Source of the DNA: Reyranella sp.
GTDB lineage: Bacteria > Pseudomonadota > Alphaproteobacteria > Reyranellales > Reyranellaceae
NCBI GenBank assembly: GCA_021732965.1
Contig: JAKFVZ010000079.1
Coordinates: 1-27,394, forward strand
DNA: 27,394 nucleotides
Reading direction: 5' to 3'
Below the pieces are notes generated by a model that had not been told where the DNA came from, searched no databases, and worked only from the letters and a program-made list of their open reading frames with translations. Below are positions 1-7,507 of this stretch, in pieces. Positions within the stretch are counted from its first letter, which is position 1; each line of letters starts with the position of its first letter. A program made the translations under genes and the position numbers.

Positions 1-66
1 TGGCTGCAGAGCGGGAGGGCGCTCATCCGCCTACCATCCGGTCACGGTTGCCCATAGAGTGACGGC

Positions 67-792
67 ATGACCGACAAAGCCCGAGCCCAACTTGCCCCCA
101 CCGGCGTCCTGCGCGCCGGCATCAACCTGTCCAACTTCCTGCTGGTCACCGGCCGCAGCGAAAAGAACGATCCGGTCGGCGTCGCGCCGGACATGGCGGG
201 CGCGATCGCGGAAGCGCTGGGCGTGCCGGTGAAGTACGTCCCCTTCAAGACGCCGGGAGAACTCGGCGATCAGGTCGGCAAGGACGTGTGGGACATCGGC
301 CTGATCGGCGCCGAGCCGCAGCGCGCCGAGAAGATCCAGTTCACCGCCGCCTATGTCGAGATCGAGGCGACCTACATGGTGCCCGAGGGCTCGTCGATCA
401 AATCGATCGCCGACGTCGACAGGAAGGGCGTGCGCATCGCGGTGTCCGCGCGCTCGGCCTACGATCTGTGGCTGGTCAACAATATCAGGAACGCCACGCT
501 GGTGCAGGTGAGCGGTCTCGATGCCGCCTATGAGAAGTTCATGAGCGACAAGCTCGAGGTGCTGGCGGGCCTGCGCCCCGGCCTGCTCAAGGACGTCGAG
601 AAGGCGCCCGGCCTCAAGATTCTCGACGGCAAGTTCACCGCGGTGCAGCAGGCCGTTGGTACCGCCAAGGCCAATGCCGACGGCGCGGCCTTCCTCGCCG
701 ACTTCGTGGAAAAGGCAAAGAAGTCAGGCCTCGTCCAGAGCTTCATCGACCGTCACAAGGTCAAGGGCCTGACCGTCGCGCCCCCTGCCTGA
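67..792 (+). CDS. Signal-less family 3 solute-binding-fold protein
   Basis: A 241-aa protein with the periplasmic-binding fold of polar amino-acid ABC transporters (SBP family 3). The N-terminal lobe begins near residue 13 (GVLRAGINLSNF). The hinge and second lobe follow, with an IADVDRKGVRIAVS segment typical of the family. It is shorter than usual and has no signal peptide. An in-frame TAG at 55-57 lies just before the ATG, so no longer N-terminus is possible in this sequence. The protein should therefore stay in the cytoplasm, unlike ordinary binding proteins. There is only a weak ribosome-binding sequence (GAG) upstream. The membrane protein gene at 798 follows after 5 nt, so the two are probably co-transcribed. 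Possible roles are a cytoplasmic ligand sensor or a degenerate transporter component. The fold call is firm, the role is not. Confidence 0.85.
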   Translation: MTDKARAQLAPTGVLRAGINLSNFLLVTGRSEKNDPVGVAPDMAGAIAEALGVPVKYVPFKTPGELGDQVGKDVWDIGLIGAEPQRAEKIQFTAAYVEIEATYMVPEGSSIKSIADVDRKGVRIAVSARSAYDLWLVNNIRNATLVQVSGLDAAYEKFMSDKLEVLAGLRPGLLKDVEKAPGLKILDGKFTAVQQAVGTAKANADGAAFLADFVEKAKKSGLVQSFIDRHKVKGLTVAPPA

Positions 793-797
793 CGTTC

Positions 798-1490
798 ATG
801 GAACTCAATATCAAGACGCTCTACCTGATCGGCGCCATCGTCACGGTCTGCGGCGCTGGAGCGGCGTTGCTGACCTGGTACCATCATCGCGATGCCCCCG
901 GGCTCCGCGCCTGGACAGCGGCGCTCCTGCTGACCAGCCTCGGTGCCCTGATCCTGCGCCTCCAGACCTCGCAGGCCGACCTGACGCTGGTGCTCGCCGC
1001 CGACATGGTGATCGTCGCGGGCTTCGCCTGCATGTGGCTCAGTCTGAGGTTCGCCAATCACGGCCACTCCGACCTGCTGCGCCTGATCCTGCTCTCGATG
1101 ACCGTCAGCCTGGCGTTTCTCATCCTGTTCATCGTGCTGCGCGCGATGGGCGCCGGTCGGCAGGCGGCGGCCATCCCCTTTTCGCTGTTCCTCGGATTGC
1201 TGGGCCTCGCCTCCGCCTGGGAAATCTGGCAGGGCCGGCACAAGGACCATTTGCGCAGCCGCCTGCCGGCCGCCCTGGCGTTCGTCGGCCTCGGCATTGC
1301 GCGCGTGATCCGCGCGGGCGTGCTGGGCTTCGAGGTCCTGCATGTGCTGCCGGCCGGCTCCGCAGCGAAGACACATCCCTACACGCTCTACGCCACGATC
1401 GTCTTCACGCTGGTGGTCACCTACGGTCTGGTGATGATGGCCAGCGAACAGGCCGGCCGCAAGGAAGCAGCCCAGTTCGCCGAGTCCTGA
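798..1490 (+). CDS. Seven-helix membrane protein, unknown function
   Basis: A 230-aa, almost entirely hydrophobic protein. About seven membrane helices can be read, near residues 7-26, 36-54, 61-82, 91-115, 122-142, 153-175 and 194-216. The short polar tail ends at residue 230 with no attached domain. The layout resembles the N-terminal sensory membrane modules found in front of GGDEF diguanylate cyclases in alphaproteobacteria, but here nothing follows the last helix. The ATG lies 5 nt after the stop of the binding-fold gene, with no clear ribosome-binding site of its own, which suggests coupled translation. It converges on the ABC operon ending at 1501. Function is not assignable; the sensory-module comparison is an inference from topology. 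Confidence 0.75.
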   Translation: MELNIKTLYLIGAIVTVCGAGAALLTWYHHRDAPGLRAWTAALLLTSLGALILRLQTSQADLTLVLAADMVIVAGFACMWLSLRFANHGHSDLLRLILLSMTVSLAFLILFIVLRAMGAGRQAAAIPFSLFLGLLGLASAWEIWQGRHKDHLRSRLPAALAFVGLGIARVIRAGVLGFEVLHVLPAGSAAKTHPYTLYATIVFTLVVTYGLVMMASEQAGRKEAAQFAES

Positions 1491-1500
1491 GGCAGACCGG

Positions 1501-2247
1501 CTAAAGCTCGCTGCCGACGAACTGCCTGAACTCGGCCGTCTTCGGATCGGCGAACAGTTCGGCCGTCGGGCCGATCTCCCAGACCTTGCCGCGATGCATG
1601 AATACGACGAGGTCGGCGACCCGGCGGGCGAAGCCCATCTCGTGCGTCACCGTGATCATGGTCATGCCGCGCCGCGCAAGATCCTCCATCACGGCCAGCA
1701 CCTCGGCCGTCAGTTCGGGGTCGAGCGCCGAGGTCACCTCGTCGAACAGCATGACCTGCGGCTTCAGCGCCAGCGATCGCGCGATGGCGACGCGCTGCTG
1801 CTGGCCACCCGAGAGCTGCTCGGGATAGGAGAGCAGCTTGTCGGTGAGGCCGACCAGGCCCAGCACTTCCGCCGCCACCTTCTTCGCCTCGGCTTTCGCC
1901 AGCTTCTTCACCAGGGTGAGCGCCAAGGTGATGTTCCGCTCGACGGTGAGGTGCGGGAAGAGATTGTAGCTCTGGAACACCATGCCGACGTCGCGACGAA
2001 GCTGGGCGCGCGCCTCGCTGCCCGGCCGGCCGACGGCGTGGCCGCAGACCTCGATGGTGCCGGCCTGGATCGTTTCCAACCCGGCGATGCAGCGCAGTAG
2101 AGTGCTCTTGCCTGACCCGCTGCGGCCCACGATCGCCACGGTCTGGCCGCGCGCCACCTCGAAGCCGACGCCGTCGAGCACACGCAACGGTCCGAACTCC
2201 TTCACGACGTCGTTGACGCGGATCACGGCGTCAGCTTCTCCCGGCAT
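1501..2247 (-). CDS. Polar amino-acid type ABC transporter ATPase
   Basis: A 248-aa ATPase of the GlnQ/HisP type, which powers the importer encoded upstream. Visible motifs: Walker A GRSGSGKST at residues 41-49, Q-loop Gln92, signature LSGGQ at 145-149, Walker B VMLFDE at 165-170 with catalytic Glu170, and switch His202 in THEMGF. Length is normal for the family. The ATG at 2247 lies 17 nt inside the end of the permease gene, so it is the last cistron of the operon and probably translationally coupled. One detail: the Walker B region reads DEVTSALDPE where most relatives have DEPTSALDPE; a Val is tolerated there in this subfamily. The substrate cannot be read from the ATPase. Confidence 0.95.
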   Translation of the reverse strand: MPGEADAVIRVNDVVKEFGPLRVLDGVGFEVARGQTVAIVGRSGSGKSTLLRCIAGLETIQAGTIEVCGHAVGRPGSEARAQLRRDVGMVFQSYNLFPHLTVERNITLALTLVKKLAKAEAKKVAAEVLGLVGLTDKLLSYPEQLSGGQQQRVAIARSLALKPQVMLFDEVTSALDPELTAEVLAVMEDLARRGMTMITVTHEMGFARRVADLVVFMHRGKVWEIGPTAELFADPKTAEFRQFVGSEL

Positions 2248-2881
2248 GGGCCTTCCTCTCGAGGTGACGGCTCGCCAGCGACAGCGGATAGCAGATGGCG
2301 AAATAGATCGCGCCGACGATGGCGAAGATCGCGAACGGCTCGAAGGTCGAGTTGTTGACGATCTGGCCGGCGCGCGCCAGTTCGACGAAGCCGATCACCG
2401 AGGCGAGCGAGGTGTTCTTCACGATCTGCACCATGAAGCCCACAGTGGGCGGCGTGGCGATGCGCACGGCCTGCGGCAGGATCACGTAGGCATACTGCTG
2501 GAATGCATTGAGTCCCAAGCAGTCCGACGCTTCCCACTGGGTCTTCGGCACCGCCTCGATGCAGCCGCGCCAGATCTCCGCGAGGAAGGCCGCGGCATAG
2601 ATCGTCAGCGACAGGCCGGCGGCGACCAGCGGGTCGAGCTTGAAGCCCACGATGCCCAGCCCGAAATAGGACAGGAACAGCACGATCAGCAGCGGCGTGC
2701 CCTGGATGAGCTGGATGTAGGCGCTGGCGAGGCCGCGCAGGAGGCGCGACCGCGCGACCCGCATCAGGGCCAGCGGCAATCCCACCAGCGCGCCGCCCAC
2801 GAAGGCGATCAGCGACAGCAGGATCGTCCAGCGCGCCGCCTCGACGAGGTAGAGGACATGATTGGCGCTGAGCTGGATCAC
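2231..2881 (-). CDS. ABC amino-acid permease, second subunit
   Basis: A 216-aa inner-membrane permease of the HisM/GlnP type. It has about five membrane helices and the cytoplasmic EAA loop that contacts the ATPase (EASDCLG at residues 117-123). The open frame runs much further upstream, but that part lies over the other permease and is Arg/Ala/Pro-rich shadow. The start is therefore the GTG at 2881, which overlaps the TGA of the preceding permease as GTGA and signals translational coupling. It is expected to form a heterodimeric channel with the product of 2878-3561. The GTG choice is supported by the overlap and by the typical N-terminus that results (hydrophobic from residue 19). Confidence 0.92.
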   Translation of the reverse strand: MIQLSANHVLYLVEAARWTILLSLIAFVGGALVGLPLALMRVARSRLLRGLASAYIQLIQGTPLLIVLFLSYFGLGIVGFKLDPLVAAGLSLTIYAAAFLAEIWRGCIEAVPKTQWEASDCLGLNAFQQYAYVILPQAVRIATPPTVGFMVQIVKNTSLASVIGFVELARAGQIVNNSTFEPFAIFAIVGAIYFAICYPLSLASRHLERKAHAGRS

Positions 2882-3561
2882 AGCGGCGTGCCCAGCCGGC
2901 GGCGGCGCTCGAACAGCACCAGCCCGATTGCCCACAGAGCGAGGCGATAGAGCGCCGACAGCGCGAGATAGACCACCGCCACGATCATGTAGACCTCGAA
3001 GCTGCGGTAGGTGTCCGACTGCACGAGGTTGGCGGTCGCCGTCAGCTCCTCGGCCGAGATCTGAGAGGTGATCGACGAGGCCAGCATCAAGAGGACGAAC
3101 TGGCTGGAGAGCGCGGGATAGACGCGCTCCATCGCCGGCAGCAGCACGACATGCAGGATGGTCTGCAGCCGGGTGAGGCCGAGGCAATCCGCGGCCTCGA
3201 GCTGCGTGCGCTGGATCGACTGGATGCCGGCCCGCATGATCTCCGTCGTGTAGGCGCCCATGTTGACGGTGAGCGCGACGATGGCGGAGACCTCGGCGCT
3301 GAGCTTCAGGCCGAGGCTCGACAGGCCGAAATAGACGATGAAGATCTGGATCAGCAGCGGCGTGTTGCGGATCGTCTCGACATAGATTCCGACCAGTCGC
3401 CGCAGCACCGGACCGCCATAGACGCGCGCCAGGGCGCACACCGTGCCCAGCACGAAGCCGAGCGCGATCGACGCCACCGTCAACTCGACGGTGAGCCACG
3501 CGCCGGCCACGAAGTCGGGCCATTTGTCGGCGAGGAACGCGAAGTCGAACTTGTAGGACAT
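2878..3561 (-). CDS. ABC amino-acid permease, first subunit
   Basis: A 227-aa inner-membrane permease of the His/Glu/Gln/Arg/opine family. The family segment ETIRNTPLL is at residues 62-70, and the EAA loop EAADCLG at 122-128. It is the third gene from the 3' end of the operon and pairs with the second permease, whose GTG overlaps its stop. The gap to the binding-protein gene upstream is 61 nt and holds a strong stem-loop (3583-3615), which probably lets the binding protein be made in excess over the membrane parts. Normal length; nothing unusual in the coding sequence. Confidence 0.95.
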   Translation of the reverse strand: MSYKFDFAFLADKWPDFVAGAWLTVELTVASIALGFVLGTVCALARVYGGPVLRRLVGIYVETIRNTPLLIQIFIVYFGLSSLGLKLSAEVSAIVALTVNMGAYTTEIMRAGIQSIQRTQLEAADCLGLTRLQTILHVVLLPAMERVYPALSSQFVLLMLASSITSQISAEELTATANLVQSDTYRSFEVYMIVAVVYLALSALYRLALWAIGLVLFERRRRLGTPL

Positions 3562-3582
3562 GGCTCAGGCCGGCCCGCCGTG

Positions 3583-3615
3583 GAACCGGTGCGCAGGATC
3601 GCTGCGCACCGGTTC
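3583..3615 (-). promoter_or_regulatory. Intercistronic stem-loop after binding-protein gene
   Basis: A perfect inverted repeat: arms GAACCGGTGCGCA (3583-3595) and TGCGCACCGGTTC (3603-3615) with a 7-nt loop. It fills the gap between the binding-protein stop (3623) and the permease start (3561). There is no T-run, so it is unlikely to be a full terminator. The likely job, known from other ABC operons, is to protect the 3' end of the binding-protein message and thin out downstream expression. Confidence 0.75.
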
Positions 3616-3622
3616 GCGCGGG

Positions 3623-4417
3623 TTACTTCTGGTTCAGGATCACCTCGGGCAGGCCGTTGCCGTGGAACTTCTTGTAGATCTCGTCCAGCTTGCCGTTCTT
3701 GAGGTTGGCCAGGATCCACTTGTTGACCTCCTCGACCAGCCGCTTCTCGTCCTTCTTGACGCCGACGGCGAGCTTGAAGGTGTCGAGTACGAACTTCACT
3801 TCGACCTGGCGGGCCGGGTTCTTCTTGTCGATCGGTGCGACCAGAAGCTCGGCGGTCGAGAAGATGTCGACCTGGCCGCTCAGGAACGCCTGCGCCTCGG
3901 TGGCGTCGTCCTCGTAGCGCACCAGCTTCATGCCCTTGGGGCCTTCCTTGGTGAGCTGCGTGTCGTGCGTCGTGCCGCGAACGGTGCCGACGGTCTTGCC
4001 GTCGAGATCGGCGAGGCTCTTCACGTTCACGCTCTTGGGCGCGGCAATGACGGTGCGCAGCACGGCGTAGCCCAGCGAGAAGTCGATAACCTTGGCGCGC
4101 TCCGGCGTGATCGACAGGGTCGAGATCACGAGGTCGGCCTTGCCGGTCTGCAGCGAGGGAATGCGCGACGCACCGGTGGTCGGTACATGCTCGAACTGCA
4201 GGCCCCAGTCCTTGGCGAGCAGTTTGGCGGTCTCGATGTCCGAGCCGGTGGGCTGCATCTTGTCGTCGGTCATGCCGTAGGGCGGCACGCCGAGATCGAC
4301 GGCGATGCGGATCTTGCCCGACTTCTTGATGTCGTCGAGCGCGTCGGCGTGAGCCACCTGGGCAGCACCCATCATCGCCACCGCCGCGATCGCGATGGAC
4401 ATCATCATCTTTCTCAT
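3623..4417 (-). CDS. Periplasmic amino-acid-type binding protein (SBP family 3)
   Basis: A 264-aa exported binding protein. The signal peptide is residues 1-24, with cleavage after AHA. The mature protein starts with the usual GKIRIAVDLGVPPYG lobe, followed by SDIETAKLLAKDWG and the family segment DLVISTLSITPERAK. The reading frame is open for 42 codons further upstream, but the ATG at 4417 has a good GGAGGA site 5 nt before it and gives a proper signal peptide, so it is chosen. It delivers substrate to the permeases encoded downstream. Polar amino acids are usual for the family, but the isomerase next door suggests an acidic or sugar-derived substrate; this cannot be settled from sequence. 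Confidence 0.95.
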   Translation of the reverse strand: MRKMMMSIAIAAVAMMGAAQVAHADALDDIKKSGKIRIAVDLGVPPYGMTDDKMQPTGSDIETAKLLAKDWGLQFEHVPTTGASRIPSLQTGKADLVISTLSITPERAKVIDFSLGYAVLRTVIAAPKSVNVKSLADLDGKTVGTVRGTTHDTQLTKEGPKGMKLVRYEDDATEAQAFLSGQVDIFSTAELLVAPIDKKNPARQVEVKFVLDTFKLAVGVKKDEKRLVEEVNKWILANLKNGKLDEIYKKFHGNGLPEVILNQK

Positions 4418-4454
4418 CGTTTCCTCCATCTCTCTTTTCGTTGTTGTCCGGACT

Positions 4455-4901
4455 TTAGCGGCCCGCATCCATGTCCGCGAGCTTTGCCACGCGCCTGCGG
4501 AATTCCTCCGCCGTCGAGAACTTCGCGTCGAGATAGGCCGCAACCAGGTCCCTGGCGAGCCAGGGCCCGACGATCTGCGCGCCGATGCACATCACGTTAA
4601 CGTCGTCGTGCTCGACGCACTGGTGCGCCGAATGGACGTCGTGGCACACCGCCGCGCGGATGCCCTTCATCTTGTTGGCGCCGATCGAGGCGCCGACGCC
4701 GGTGCCGCACACCATCAGGCCGCGCTCGGCGCGGCCCGAGGTGATGGCGGCCGCCACCTTGCGGGCGATGTCGGGGAAATCGACCGGGTCGGGATCGTAG
4801 GAGCCGACATCCTCGATCTCGTGGCCGCGCTCGCGCAGGAAGGCGAGCAGTTCGGCCTTCATCGGGAAGCCCGCGTGATCCGATCCGACGACGATTTTCA
4901 T
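4455..4901 (-). CDS. rpiB: RpiB/LacAB family sugar-phosphate isomerase
   Basis: A 148-aa isomerase of the ribose-5-phosphate isomerase B family, cytoplasmic. Key parts: GSDHAG at residues 6-11, the CGTGVGASIGANK loop with catalytic Cys65 and Thr67, and His98, which matches the second catalytic His of RpiB. The usual HNDAN sequence is HDDVN here (98-102). RpiB relatives act on ribose 5-phosphate, but paralogues in alphaproteobacterial catabolic operons handle four-carbon or other sugar phosphates. The placement between a GntR regulator and an uptake system favours a catabolic paralogue over the housekeeping enzyme. The ATG overlaps the GntR stop as ATGA. The family call is firm; the exact substrate is not. 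Confidence 0.9.
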   Translation of the reverse strand: MKIVVGSDHAGFPMKAELLAFLRERGHEIEDVGSYDPDPVDFPDIARKVAAAITSGRAERGLMVCGTGVGASIGANKMKGIRAAVCHDVHSAHQCVEHDDVNVMCIGAQIVGPWLARDLVAAYLDAKFSTAEEFRRRVAKLADMDAGR

Positions 4902-5647
4902 GTGTTCGTACCCTGTGCCTGATAGGTGGAGATGAGATTGTTGCGGCGCAGCCCGTCGCCGATCTCGAAATGCTCGCGAAGCCGCCGCTCGGCCGCGTCG
5001 GGATTGCGTTCCGCCATCGCCAGGAAAACCTGGCGGTGAGCGTCGACGAGACCCGAGGTGATGGCGGGCTCGCGGAACGTGTCGCGCCGTCGCTCGACAT
5101 GGCTGCGCATCAGCAGCGGCGAGATCGCCTCGTAGATCTTCATCAGGGCGCCGCTGCCGCTCGCCCGCACGATGGCCAGATGGAAGGCATAGTCGGCGCC
5201 GCCGCCGCGCTCGGGATCGTCGAGCGAGTCGACAAGCGTGTCGAGCAGCGCCGCGATAGCCTGGAGATCGCGTTCGCTGGCGCGCACGCACGCGAGGCGG
5301 ATGGCCTGGCATTCGATGGCAATGCGCGCCTGCAGCACGTCGTCGAGGATGTTGGGCTCGGGCGCGAGACAGAGCGTCAGCGCCTGGCCCAGGACGGAGG
5401 CATCGGCGGATCGCACATAGGCGCCGCGTCCATGACGGATATCGAGCAGGCCCAGCATCGCGAGCGAACGCAGCGCCTCGCGCAGCACCGGCCGGCTGAC
5501 CCCGAGGGCCAGTGCCAGTTCGCGCTCGCCCAGCAGCCGGTCGCCCGCCTTCAATTCGCCCGACAGGAGCCGGTCGCGAAAGAAGGTGAAGACGCGGTCC
5601 GCACCGCTGGAGCCTTCGTCATTGTCCTGTCGAACGATATCGAGCAC
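4898..5647 (-). CDS. FadR-type GntR transcriptional regulator
   Basis: A 249-aa regulator, first gene of the operon. The winged helix-turn-helix lies at about residues 14-80 (recognition region LALALGVSRPVLREALRSL). The C-terminal FCD ligand-binding domain carries the expected metal ligands Asp152, His156, His204 and His226. The start is a GTG at 5647 with no strong ribosome-binding site, and the frame is open further upstream, so the exact N-terminus is uncertain. A 13-bp palindrome of the FadR-family type lies 19 nt before the GTG, so autoregulation is likely. It probably represses the isomerase and transporter genes until a carboxylate or sugar-acid ligand binds. Confidence 0.92.
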   Translation of the reverse strand: MLDIVRQDNDEGSSGADRVFTFFRDRLLSGELKAGDRLLGERELALALGVSRPVLREALRSLAMLGLLDIRHGRGAYVRSADASVLGQALTLCLAPEPNILDDVLQARIAIECQAIRLACVRASERDLQAIAALLDTLVDSLDDPERGGGADYAFHLAIVRASGSGALMKIYEAISPLLMRSHVERRRDTFREPAITSGLVDAHRQVFLAMAERNPDAAERRLREHFEIGDGLRRNNLISTYQAQGTNT

Positions 5648-5665
5648 TTGGATCTTGGTCAGTCC

Positions 5666-5678
5666 GTGGTCTGACCAC
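5666..5678. promoter_or_regulatory. GntR/FadR-type operator palindrome
   Basis: GTGGTC-T-GACCAC is a perfect 6-1-6 palindrome. It fits the TGGTCnGACCA core seen for FadR-subfamily regulators such as FadR and PdhR. It lies just upstream of the GntR gene and over the end of a candidate -10 element, which suits autorepression. A further TTGGTC half-site is at 5655-5660. The assignment rests on pattern and position. Confidence 0.65.
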
Positions 5679-5706
5679 TTTAGGCCGGATGCGATCCGTC
5701 AGGCAA
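5677..5706 (-). promoter_or_regulatory. Candidate promoter of the GntR-rpiB-ABC operon
   Basis: On the minus strand TTGCCT (5701-5706) and TAAAGT (5677-5682) are separated by 18 nt. These are moderate matches to -35 and -10 elements. Transcription would start inside the palindrome at 5666-5678. Confidence 0.4.
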
Positions 5707-5822
5707 CCGGGCTCGCAAAAGCGGGCAAAGTCGAGGCGGTTCCCGGCTTTATCGAGCTCTGCGCTTTCAACTTTCACGCGGCCATCACGTTGTCATCTCC
5801 AGAAACGGAGGTTGATCTACGT

Positions 5823-6035
5823 ATGCCAAGAGACATTCGAACGATGCCCAAGGGCCTGATCGCACCGCTGACGCAGGCGGCGCTCGCGTCCTTGCGCGGG
5901 CTTGCCGACGGGACCGCATCGTCGATGGCCGAGGATCACCGCAGGCGTCTGCTTCATCTGGCGCTGATCGAGTCCGGCCCCGAGGGCGACGCGATCACGG
6001 CGCTGGGCCGCGAGCGGCTGGTGTCCGATCGCTAG
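5823..6035 (+). CDS. Small protein of unknown function
   Basis: A 70-aa basic protein, MPRDIRTMPKGL at the N-terminus, with a helical middle (LTQAALASLRGLA) and an Arg-rich HRRRLLHLALIESG segment. It is not recognised. The frame is open further upstream, but a GGAGG sequence at 5807-5811 points to the ATG at 5823; a second ATG at 5844 is possible. Its stop overlaps the phosphatase stop by 3 nt on the opposite strand. The C-terminal half has the feel of a small winged-helix or restriction-associated DNA-binding segment, but that is only an impression. It is divergent from the GntR operon and shares the 175-bp region that contains the operator. Confidence 0.5.
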   Translation: MPRDIRTMPKGLIAPLTQAALASLRGLADGTASSMAEDHRRRLLHLALIESGPEGDAITALGRERLVSDR

Positions 6036-7372
6036 TAGTTGCCGGCGCTGGAGGTCACGCAGCCCGGCTCGACAGCCGCTTTCACGATCTTGAGGAAGCT
6101 CTCCAGCGGACAGGCGTCGTTCACCAGGTCCGCCGCGCAGGCCGGCAGGGCGACCTGTTTCATGCCGGGCGGATCGCGGTAGCTGAGTGGCGCACGACGG
6201 CGCATCTCGTCCAGCGTCTGCGCATAATAGGCGAGACGCACGAAGCGCTTTCCGGTCCTGATCTCGTGGAACTGCTCGAAGGCCAGAGCTCCGCCGGGCG
6301 ACGCTTCGGCCGGCAGAAAGCCGGGGATCTGCCATGTCAGATCGAGCAGCGCGGCGACGTTGTGGATGTTGCTCTGGTGCCCCACCAGCAAGCCGAGACG
6401 CACGGGCTGGCCGGTCGCGGCGTGACCGGGGAAATTGTGGCCGTTCACCAGGATGGCGCCGACCAGCGACAGCAGGTTCGAGCCGCGCTGCTGGGCGATC
6501 GGCTTGGTCTTCTGTGTGAGATCCTGGACGAACTGATGGATGGACAGCAGCTCGTTCAACGTCGCGTCGTGGGCGATGCGGCCCCATGCGACCTGATCCT
6601 TCGGCATTCCCTCGGCCGACTGCATCAGGAAATTCTCGGCGGCCGTCGATGCATAACCCAGCGGGCCACGCAGCCTCACCCAGCCGTCGGCCTCGGCAAC
6701 CACGCTCGATGCCACGCCGGCTTCTCCACAACTGCCGCCGCCCACTCCCTTGGTCGCGCCGGCCGGGCAGAGAACCGATTGCATCATCGTGAGCTGCGAA
6801 GCGTAGTCCCGCAGCGCCGAGGCGAAGCTGCCGCCCAGCCGCGCCATGACGGCGGCCTGGTTGGCCGCGCCGTTCATCGGACAGGAAGCGGTCGGCTGCG
6901 GACGGAAGATCGGATCGGGCACGGTGAAGTTGGCCTGGTTGCGCAGCGGCAGGTTCGTGCAGCGCGGATACATGCCGGCCAGGATTGCCGCGCCGGTCAC
7001 GCGGGTGCGCTGGTCGAGATCCGTCCAGGCCGCAACCGTCCCCACGGTCGGGCAATCGTCCGCCTGGATCAGCCCGCGCCCGCCATAGAGCACGCGATAG
7101 TAGGTGCCCATCAGACGCATCAGCTCCTCGCCGCGTGGCGACAGGAAGCCCGGCGCAACCGGCCAGGTCGGCCAGGCCGTCGCGCTGTATCGATCGAGCT
7201 GTTCGTTGGTCGCGATCGGCGCACGCACGCCATGCCGGTTGAGTACGACGGCCCGCTCGATCTGCCAGCCCGGCGGGGTCGGCAGGATCTGGGCGTGGAC
7301 GGGCGTCATCATCGCCACGACCGACGCGACGAGCGAGGCAACGAAAACGGCGGTACGGACGCGTAGGCTCAT
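6032..7372 (-). CDS. Secreted histidine-type acid phosphatase
   Basis: A 446-aa protein of the histidine phosphatase superfamily, branch 2 (AppA phytase and glucose-1-phosphatase relatives). The signal peptide is residues 1-27 (cleavage after VHA). The phospho-accepting motif RHGVRAP is at 46-52, and several Cys pairs are consistent with periplasmic disulfides. The family's second motif, normally HD with Asp as proton donor, reads His332-Gln333 in GHQSNIHN. Flanking residues (LDLTWQIPG, then PGGALAFEQF) align well, so the position is secure. The start is set at the ATG at 7372, which has GGGGGAG 8 nt upstream. It should cleave phosphomonoesters, but the missing Asp leaves activity in doubt. 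Confidence 0.9.
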   Translation of the reverse strand: MSLRVRTAVFVASLVASVVAMMTPVHAQILPTPPGWQIERAVVLNRHGVRAPIATNEQLDRYSATAWPTWPVAPGFLSPRGEELMRLMGTYYRVLYGGRGLIQADDCPTVGTVAAWTDLDQRTRVTGAAILAGMYPRCTNLPLRNQANFTVPDPIFRPQPTASCPMNGAANQAAVMARLGGSFASALRDYASQLTMMQSVLCPAGATKGVGGGSCGEAGVASSVVAEADGWVRLRGPLGYASTAAENFLMQSAEGMPKDQVAWGRIAHDATLNELLSIHQFVQDLTQKTKPIAQQRGSNLLSLVGAILVNGHNFPGHAATGQPVRLGLLVGHQSNIHNVAALLDLTWQIPGFLPAEASPGGALAFEQFHEIRTGKRFVRLAYYAQTLDEMRRRAPLSYRDPPGMKQVALPACAADLVNDACPLESFLKIVKAAVEPGCVTSSAGNY

Positions 7373-7507
7373 GGCGGTGACTCCCCCGGCGCGCACTATG
7401 CCGCCTCAAGGTCCCGCCCGTCATCCGTCCCGTGCTAGAATTCGCGCATGCCCGTTCAAAGGACGACCGTGCCGGAACCCGCATCCCCTCGCCGCGGTTA
7501 GACCGGG

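Noticed and set aside
1..57. Possible end of an upstream coding region in the frame that stops at 55-57
   Set aside because: Only 18 codons are visible and they match no family I recognise; it could equally be non-coding.
2882..3523. Long N-terminal extension of the second permease
   Set aside because: It lies fully over the first permease in another frame and has Arg/Ala/Pro-rich shadow composition; the GTG at 2881 overlaps the upstream stop.
5817..7484. A 555-codon open frame on the minus strand over the phosphatase
   Set aside because: It is a shadow frame with low-complexity Arg/Gly/Asp content; the phosphatase frame has motifs, a signal peptide and a ribosome-binding site.
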